A stretch of 28,061 nt of DNA, taken from Methanobacterium sp. UBA375 (GTDB taxonomy: Archaea > Methanobacteriota > Methanobacteria > Methanobacteriales > Methanobacteriaceae). A program made the translations under genes and the position numbers. A model generated the notes under the pieces. The model was not told the origin of the DNA. It was given only the letters and a program-made list of their open reading frames with translations, and searched no databases. The stretch covers positions 1 to 28,061 of the forward strand of contig DAGC01000006.1 in assembly GCA_002495625.1 (NCBI GenBank), in the 5' to 3' direction. Of this stretch, positions 22,749 through 28,061 are shown one piece after another (positions within the stretch are counted from its first letter, which is position 1; each line of letters starts with the position of its first letter).

Positions 22749-25397
22749 ATGGCAACCAAGGACATCCCCAAGGATTACGATCATAAAAAGGAAACAGAAT
22801 GGCAGGACAAATGGCAGAAGAGCAATTTATACCGATTCACCGGTGATGGAACCAGACCCCACTACATAATCGACACACCACCACCGTATCCCACCGGCAG
22901 CATCCACATGGGTCACGTCCTGAACTGGCTCTACATGGACCTCATCGCCAGATATAAGAGGATGAAAGGCTTCGATGTCATGTTCCCCCAGGGATGGGAT
23001 TGCCACGGTCTCCCCACCGAAGTTAAAGTGGAGGAAACCCACTCAATCAAAAAGAGCGACGTTCCCCGGGAGGAATTCCGGAGGATGTGCATCGATCTCA
23101 CCCAGGGAAATATTCAGATGATGAAAGCCCAGATGCAGTCCTTGGGCTTCAGCCAGGACTGGTCCCGGGAATTCGTGACCATGACCGACGAGTACAAGAG
23201 TAAAACCCAGTTATCATTCTTAAAGATGTATGATCAGGGCCTGATCTACCAGGCCGTTCACCCGGTGAACTGGTGTCCCCGTTGCGAGACGGCCATCGCC
23301 TTTGCCGAGGTGGAGTACCAGGAAAATGAAACCTTCCTGAACTACCTGGAGTTTCCCCAGGTGGATGGTGAAGGTAAAGTGCCCATAGCCACCACCCGGC
23401 CGGAATTACTCTCCGCCTGTGTGGCGGTTACCGTCCACCCCGATGATGAGAGGTACCAGGACTTAGCTGGGAAATTCGTGGAAGTGCCTATCTACGGCCG
23501 TAAAGTGAAGGTTATAACCGATGAAGACGTAGACCCGGAATTCGGTACCGGCGCGGTTATGATCTGTACCTTCGGTGATAAAACCGATGTTTCCTGGGTT
23601 AACCGTTACGGCTTAGATGTTATAGAGGCCATTGACGAAAAAGGAAATATGAAGGAAGTGGCCGGTGAATACGCGGGCTGTACCATAGGAGAATGTAAGG
23701 AAAGTATCATCGCCGACCTGAAATCCCAGGGTGATCTTACCAGGCAAGAGAAGGTGGACCAGAACGTGGGTGTCTGCTGGAGGTGTAAAACACCCATCGA
23801 GATACTGGTCAAGCACCAGTGGTTTGTGGCGGTGAACCAGTTAACCGATATGATCGAGGACACGGCTAACCATATGGAATGGGCTCCCGAGCATATGAAA
23901 ATCAGGCTTATAAACTGGACGGGTTCCATGGATTGGGACTGGGTTATCTCCCGGCAGCGAATATTCGCCACCCCCATACCGGTGTGGGTCTGTGATGAAT
24001 GTGGGAAAGTCAAATTACCTAACCCCGAGGATTTACCCATAGACCCCACTGTGGACAGCCCTAAAGAGAAGTGTGAATGCGGTAGTGACAAATTTACCGG
24101 GGAGACCGATGTCCTGGATACCTGGATGGACAGTTCCATCACCCCCATGGTCATAGCTGGCTGGCCAGATGAAGAGTTCCATAAACTGTATCCCTCCAGT
24201 TTAAGGCAGCAGGGCCATGACATCATCAGGACCTGGGCCTTCTACACCATCTTGAGGTGTAAAGCACTCACCGGTGAGGGACCTTTCAGTGAAGTGGTGG
24301 TCAACGGTATGGTCTTCGGAGATGACGGTCATAAGATGAGTAAATCCCGGGGAAACGTGATTTCACCAGAGGAAGTACTGGATAAGTACGGTGCCGATGC
24401 CCTCCGGTTATGGGCGGCTAACAGTGTCCCGGGATCAGATGTTCCCTTCGCCTGGAAGGATGTTAAACACAGCTACAAGTTTCTCAGGAAATTCTGGAAT
24501 GCCTTCCGGTTCATCAGCATCCATATCGCTGATTTCCAGGTGGATGAAGAGGAAATCGACTTAAATCCCCTGGATAAATGGATCCTCTCCAAACTCAACC
24601 GACTGGTCCAGGATGTAACAGATGCACTGGAGGGTTATAACTTCGCCCATGCCAAGTCCTCCATCCAGAGTTTTATCTGGAATGATTTCTGTGATGAATA
24701 TATCGAGGCGGTTAAGTACCGTTTATACACCGAAAAGGAGTCAGATTCCCAGTTAGCGGCTAAATACGCCCTTAAAACAGTTATATCAACTTCCCTGAAG
24801 CTTTTATCTCCCTTCGTCCCCCATTTTACCGAGGAGATCAACCAGTATATCGATGGGGGTGGTGAAAGTATCCATCTAAGTTCCTGGCCTGTGGCCAGTG
24901 GTGATCTAATCGACCTTCCTGCAGAAGGTGTGGGAGAGTTGGGAGTTGATGTTATAGGAGATATGAGAAGATTTAAATCTGCCTCGGGAATGCCCCTTAA
25001 CATACAGCTTAAAAGTACGTCCATCTATACTGAAGATGATGAGACTTACCATAATTTAATTGATCTTCTAGATGATATAAAGGGGACCATGAGGATCGAG
25101 GATTTGAAGGTCCTTAAGGGTCAACCACAAATCCTGGAAAACGTGGTGGAGATCATCCCCCAGATGAACAGGATAGGACCGGATTTCCGTAAGGACGCAC
25201 CACAGATCCTGAAGTATATAGAGTCAACTGATCCCCAGGAGATCGCGGAGAAACTCGAAAGTGTAGGTGAAATCAGCGTAAATGATTTAAAGCTCACCCC
25301 AGAATATATAAAAACAAGGAAAGAAATTACCAGTATCACCGGGGAAAAGGTGGACATAATCCACCGGGATAACCTGGTAATTGAGATTATAAAATAA
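22749..25397 (+). CDS. valS: Valine--tRNA ligase
   Basis: Class I enzyme that charges tRNA-Val and edits mischarged threonine. 882 residues, the usual archaeal length. H53-M-G-H56 in PPPYPTGSIHMGHVLNW is the HIGH motif and K529-M-S-K-S533 is the KMSKS motif. The CP1 editing domain lies between (about 150-350, with ATTRPELLSACVAV). Two cysteine pairs (CPRCE, and CDECGK with CECGS) are probable zinc sites. The C-terminal part is the helical anticodon-binding domain, without a long coiled-coil tail. GGGAG seven bases before the ATG fixes the start. Confidence 0.96.
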   Translation: MATKDIPKDYDHKKETEWQDKWQKSNLYRFTGDGTRPHYIIDTPPPYPTGSIHMGHVLNWLYMDLIARYKRMKGFDVMFPQGWDCHGLPTEVKVEETHSIKKSDVPREEFRRMCIDLTQGNIQMMKAQMQSLGFSQDWSREFVTMTDEYKSKTQLSFLKMYDQGLIYQAVHPVNWCPRCETAIAFAEVEYQENETFLNYLEFPQVDGEGKVPIATTRPELLSACVAVTVHPDDERYQDLAGKFVEVPIYGRKVKVITDEDVDPEFGTGAVMICTFGDKTDVSWVNRYGLDVIEAIDEKGNMKEVAGEYAGCTIGECKESIIADLKSQGDLTRQEKVDQNVGVCWRCKTPIEILVKHQWFVAVNQLTDMIEDTANHMEWAPEHMKIRLINWTGSMDWDWVISRQRIFATPIPVWVCDECGKVKLPNPEDLPIDPTVDSPKEKCECGSDKFTGETDVLDTWMDSSITPMVIAGWPDEEFHKLYPSSLRQQGHDIIRTWAFYTILRCKALTGEGPFSEVVVNGMVFGDDGHKMSKSRGNVISPEEVLDKYGADALRLWAANSVPGSDVPFAWKDVKHSYKFLRKFWNAFRFISIHIADFQVDEEEIDLNPLDKWILSKLNRLVQDVTDALEGYNFAHAKSSIQSFIWNDFCDEYIEAVKYRLYTEKESDSQLAAKYALKTVISTSLKLLSPFVPHFTEEINQYIDGGGESIHLSSWPVASGDLIDLPAEGVGELGVDVIGDMRRFKSASGMPLNIQLKSTSIYTEDDETYHNLIDLLDDIKGTMRIEDLKVLKGQPQILENVVEIIPQMNRIGPDFRKDAPQILKYIESTDPQEIAEKLESVGEISVNDLKLTPEYIKTRKEITSITGEKVDIIHRDNLVIEIIK

Positions 25398-25403
25398 GTT
25401 ATT

Positions 25404-25481
25404 AGAGTTTATAAGTGAAATAACTAGACTATAACTAAAATAACTACTATAAAGTAAAATAGTTAGATTATAACTAAAATA
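25404..25481. repeat. Imperfect 39-bp tandem repeat between valS and aroA
   Basis: tagactataactaaaata (25425-25442) returns as tagattataactaaaata (25464-25481), one mismatch in 18, and the preceding bases (gtgaaataactaga, gtaaaatagttaga) are also similar. The spacing is 39 bases. The repeat fills most of the 101-base gap just before the aroA ribosome site. Confidence 0.5.
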
Positions 25482-25498
25482 TATCCCTCTGGAGAACG

Positions 25499-26776
25499 AT
25501 GGTAATGGAACTCGAGGTTAACCGGGCGGAAAGCATACGTGGAGAAGTGAATGCGCCCCCATCCAAGAGTTTCACCCACCGTGCCTTCCTAATTGCATCC
25601 CTGGCAGAGGGCTTTTCTAAAATTAAATATCCATTGTACTCTGAGGATACCATCGCCACACTAGACAGCTGCCTGGCCTTTGGTGTGGATATTGAAGCGG
25701 AAAGTAGTGAATGTTTAATCAACGGTAGCGGTGGCAACCTTAAGACCCCGGATGATGTTCTGGATGTTAGAAACTCCGGGACAACGTTACGATTTTTAAG
25801 CAGTGCAGCAACACTTGCACCAGAATACACGATTTTAACTGGTGATGACTCCCTGAGAACCAGGCCTATGCAACAACTCATAGAGTCCCTGGAAAGATTG
25901 GGTGTAACCATCAAATCCGCTAAAAACAATGGAAAAGCACCCATCATAGTCAAAGGCGGACTTAAGGGCGGCAGCACATTCATAAAGGGGGATGTGAGTT
26001 CCCAGTTCATTTCATCTATCTTAATTAATGCACCATACGCTGATAACCCTGTGGATCTGGAAATTAAGGGTAAATTCATATCGAAACCATACGTGGACAT
26101 CACCCTGGACGTGATGAAGGAATTTGGTGTGGAGGTTGAAACTAGTAATATAAATCACTTCCACATCGAACCACAGAAATATAAAGGAAAAGAATACGCT
26201 GTGGAAGGGGATTACTCATCGGCATCCTATTTAATAGCCGCTGCCGCTTCCCTGAATTCAGATTTAACCCTTAAAAATTTAAACCAGGACTCCAAGCAGG
26301 GGGATAAATTTATTCTGGATATCGTAGAACAGATGGGCTCTGAGGTCCAACTTAAAGATGGCCAGGTTCATATACAGGGACAGGGAGAACTCCACGGAGT
26401 AGAGGTGAATCTGGAAAACACACCCGACCTACTCCCCACGGTAGCTGCACTGGGGGCTAATGCTCAGGGCACCACCCATATATATGGGGTGGAACACGCC
26501 CGGTTAAAGGAAACCGACCGGATCCATGCCTGTGCACTGGAACTATCCAAGCTCGGTGTATCGGTTAAGGAAAATGATGACGGCCTTACCATTGAAGGGG
26601 GAGCTAAAGGTGGGGTGGTTGAATCTCACCATGACCACCGGTTGGTGATGGCCCTGTACCTTATTGGACTAAAGGTGGGCAGAGTTAAGATAGAAAATGC
26701 ATCGGTTTACGATGTTTCCTTCCCTAATTTCATCGAGGTTATGGAAAAACTCACCGGAGTGGAAAATGAAGAATAA
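25499..26776 (+). CDS. aroA: 3-phosphoshikimate 1-carboxyvinyltransferase (EPSP synthase)
   Basis: AroA joins phosphoenolpyruvate to shikimate-3-phosphate, the sixth step of the shikimate pathway. The 425 residues contain PPSKSFTHRAFL (substrate-binding Lys and Ser), LDVRNSGTTLRFLSS, DSLRTRPMQQLI, KETDRIHA and HHDHRLVMALYLIGL. The ATG at 25499 is only four bases after GGAG; the second ATG at 25505 (MELEVNRAES) has better spacing and may be the real start. The last bases overlap the small GTPase gene, so both may be cotranscribed. Confidence 0.95.
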   Translation: MVMELEVNRAESIRGEVNAPPSKSFTHRAFLIASLAEGFSKIKYPLYSEDTIATLDSCLAFGVDIEAESSECLINGSGGNLKTPDDVLDVRNSGTTLRFLSSAATLAPEYTILTGDDSLRTRPMQQLIESLERLGVTIKSAKNNGKAPIIVKGGLKGGSTFIKGDVSSQFISSILINAPYADNPVDLEIKGKFISKPYVDITLDVMKEFGVEVETSNINHFHIEPQKYKGKEYAVEGDYSSASYLIAAAASLNSDLTLKNLNQDSKQGDKFILDIVEQMGSEVQLKDGQVHIQGQGELHGVEVNLENTPDLLPTVAALGANAQGTTHIYGVEHARLKETDRIHACALELSKLGVSVKENDDGLTIEGGAKGGVVESHHDHRLVMALYLIGLKVGRVKIENASVYDVSFPNFIEVMEKLTGVENEE

Positions 26777-27233
26777 AAATAAAGAAACCAAGATCGTTAT
26801 TCTGGGGTCCTATAACTCTGGGAAAACCACAACACTGGAGAATATATGCGAGAAAATGACCAAGGTAGAATATAATGGCACCACTATCTCCCTTGATTAT
26901 GGAAACATCACTGTGGATGGTAAGAAGGTGCATATATTCACCACCCCTGGCCAGGAGAGATTTAAATTCATGCGGGAAATCCTCTCCCAGGGACTGGACG
27001 GGGCAATAGTGGTTATAGATAGCTCAAGGGAACTAACATCCACCGATAGAAATATCATAAACCGGTTGAATGATAAGGAGATCCCATTTGTTATATTTGC
27101 CAATAAACAGGATATCCTGTCAGAGGATCTGGACTTCGATGGCATCGATGCTCCCATCATCCCCACCATTGCCAGGAAGGGTGAAGGAGTTAAGGATGGT
27201 TTGAGCTTACTTTTAGATTTAATGGAGAGTTAA
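26766..27233 (+). CDS. Small Ras-like GTPase (COG2229 type)
   Basis: 155 residues from the ATG at 26766, which overlaps the end of aroA by 11 bases and has GGAGTG just upstream. A longer frame from 26697 would lie inside aroA and is rejected. The P-loop is GSYNSGKTT (14-22), the G3 region is TTPGQERF (59-66, Thr in place of the usual Asp), and NKQD (113-116) binds guanine; TIARKGEG near 134-141 is the probable G5 loop. These cytoplasmic G proteins occur in many archaea and are related to SRP receptor beta and MglA, but the partner is unknown. It has no obvious link with its neighbours. Confidence 0.82.
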   Translation: MKNKNKETKIVILGSYNSGKTTTLENICEKMTKVEYNGTTISLDYGNITVDGKKVHIFTTPGQERFKFMREILSQGLDGAIVVIDSSRELTSTDRNIINRLNDKEIPFVIFANKQDILSEDLDFDGIDAPIIPTIARKGEGVKDGLSLLLDLMES

Positions 27234-27313
27234 AGGTTAAAATCGTGATTTTATTTTTAATTTGAATACAATTTGCAGGAGAGATAACCATACCAACCAA
27301 GATCGACCGGATC

Positions 27314-27910
27314 ATGACCGCCCTGGAGGAGAAGTATACTTTAAGGAGCTTTGAGGGAGGCCATCCCTTCCGGGTGTTGATTAGAACTATTCTATCCCAG
27401 AGGACCAGGGATGAAAACACAGACCATGCTTCTGCTCTGCTTTTCTCTAAATTTAGAACCCCGGAGGAGATTGCCCAGGCTGATATTGGGGATATTGAAA
27501 AACTCATTGTTTCTGCTGGTTTTTATCATGTTAAAGCTGCCAGGATAAAGGAGGTATCCCAGATACTCCTGGATGAATTTGGGGGGAAGGTACCGAACAC
27601 CATTGAAGAGCTTCTAACCCTGCCTGGTGTGGGTAGGAAGACTGCTAACTGTGTGCTGGTCTACGGATTTAAAAAACCAGCCATATGTGTGGATGTGCAT
27701 GTACATCGTATTTCCAACCGTATGGGATTGGTTGAGACCAGAACTCCGGAGCAGACTGAGGATGAACTTAAAAAATTAGTCCCCAGGAAGTACTGGTTGG
27801 AAATAAATGATCTCATGGTGCAATTTGGTCAGACTATCTGCCGGCCTGTTAATCCTTTGCATGATCTCTGTCCGGTAAGTGGTCTTTGCAAATTTTATTT
27901 AGAGTTATAA
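27314..27910 (+). CDS. nth: Endonuclease III-like DNA glycosylase with altered Fe-S motif
   Basis: Base-excision repair enzyme of the helix-hairpin-helix family that removes oxidised pyrimidines and nicks the strand. 198 residues from the ATG at 27314. ILSQRTRDENT (26-36), the HhH LPGVGRKTAN with catalytic K109, and VDVHVHR with D127 are all present. The C-terminal cluster loop reads C176-x6-H183-x2-C186-x5-C192: the second of the four usual cysteines is His. No ribosome site precedes 27314; GGAGAG lies at 27278-27283, eight bases before an in-frame ATA (27290), so the protein may start eight codons earlier at a non-standard codon. Confidence 0.9.
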   Translation: MTALEEKYTLRSFEGGHPFRVLIRTILSQRTRDENTDHASALLFSKFRTPEEIAQADIGDIEKLIVSAGFYHVKAARIKEVSQILLDEFGGKVPNTIEELLTLPGVGRKTANCVLVYGFKKPAICVDVHVHRISNRMGLVETRTPEQTEDELKKLVPRKYWLEINDLMVQFGQTICRPVNPLHDLCPVSGLCKFYLEL

Positions 27911-27976
27911 ACTAATTTTAAAGGATTTATAAACAATTTTTAAATATTTTAATGTTATTCTCAATCAAATAACGTA

Positions 27977-28007
27977 GTTGTTATATCAATAAAACAACAT
28001 TTTTTTT
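27977..28007 (+). terminator. Hairpin plus T8 terminator
   Basis: gttgtt (27977-27982) and aacaac (27993-27998) form a 6-bp stem with a ten-base loop and are followed by eight T (28000-28007), 66 bases after the endonuclease III stop. This is the clearest terminator in the window. Confidence 0.6.
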
Positions 28008-28061
28008 ATTGAAATACTAAAAAATGGTAAGCTTTTTATTAATCCTTGTTATATTAATAAA
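28008..28061. other. AT-rich window end with a repeated element
   Basis: ttgttatattaataaa (28046-28061) repeats ttgttatatcaataaa (27978-27993) with one mismatch. The second copy may be the start of a promoter for a gene beyond the window. No coding frame is seen. Confidence 0.3.

Noticed and set aside
23606..24226. Long minus-strand frame inside valS (206 codons)
   Set aside because: It lies fully within the valS catalytic region and has the composition of a codon shadow.
25474..26103. Minus-strand frame across the aroA start (209 codons)
   Set aside because: aroA on the plus strand has all family motifs; the antisense frame has none.
26697..26765. N-terminal extension of the small GTPase into aroA
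   Set aside because: The extension overlaps conserved aroA codons, is not family-like, and the ATG at 26766 has its own GGAGTG site.

Overview
The window looks like chromosomal DNA of a methanogenic archaeon of the Methanobacteriales, most likely a Methanobacterium-like species. The evidence is a set of archaeal-type genes (archaeosine tRNA-guanine transglycosylase with a PUA domain, archaeal NAC with a UBA tail, SecF followed by SecD, archaeal PheT and ValS, separate PyrI), frequent TTG starts preceded by GGTGA/GGAGG ribosome sites, very AT-rich intergenic DNA with TATA-like boxes, and a tandem Ig-like surface protein. The genus is inferred from gene content, not from a database match. I see no rRNA, tRNA or CRISPR array.

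Layout. 1-617: 3' end of a surface protein made of near-identical Ig-like repeats. 846-2187 (minus): an Isf-like iron-sulfur flavoprotein and a VapBC toxin-antitoxin pair. 2359-5992 (plus): an MnmC-family methyltransferase, tgtA and nac; the first two point to tRNA modification. 6028-9433: a tightly packed, partly translationally coupled set of a calcineurin-like phosphoesterase, an NYN/Zc3h12a-like RNase, a membrane-anchored protein with two tandem nucleotidyl-cyclase-like palm domains, and a small secreted or anchored low-complexity protein. 9627-12840: argJ, argB and argC of arginine biosynthesis. 13104-15256: secF-secD. 15331-16892: pyrI, a YjbQ-family protein and a Nudix hydrolase. 17124-17931: a MntA-HepT (MNT/HEPN) toxin-antitoxin pair. 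18001-20660 (minus): a small membrane protein, pheT and a histidine-rich membrane protein. 21181-22465: a decayed TnpB-only IS200/IS605-family element with a structured right end that could have encoded an omega RNA. 22749-27910 (plus): valS, aroA, a small COG2229-type GTPase and an endonuclease III with an altered iron-sulfur motif.

Most of the window is housekeeping. The best candidate for an undescribed system is the 6028-9045 operon. Its parts are a phosphodiesterase-fold enzyme, an RNase whose C-terminal half is an internal duplication, and a membrane protein whose two palm halves resemble the pseudo-heterodimer of class III nucleotidyl cyclases: the N-terminal half has lost its acidic residues and the C-terminal half keeps them. 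One reading is a nucleotide second messenger made at the membrane, degraded by the phosphoesterase and coupled to RNA cleavage. The internal duplications and the gene order are read from the sequence; the signalling role is inference.

Other points of interest are a 44-codon frame with in-frame repeats that overlaps the secF start, a lysine-rich insertion in SecD, a Cys-to-His change in the endonuclease III cluster motif, two genes without a proper start codon, and several short tandem repeats in promoter regions.
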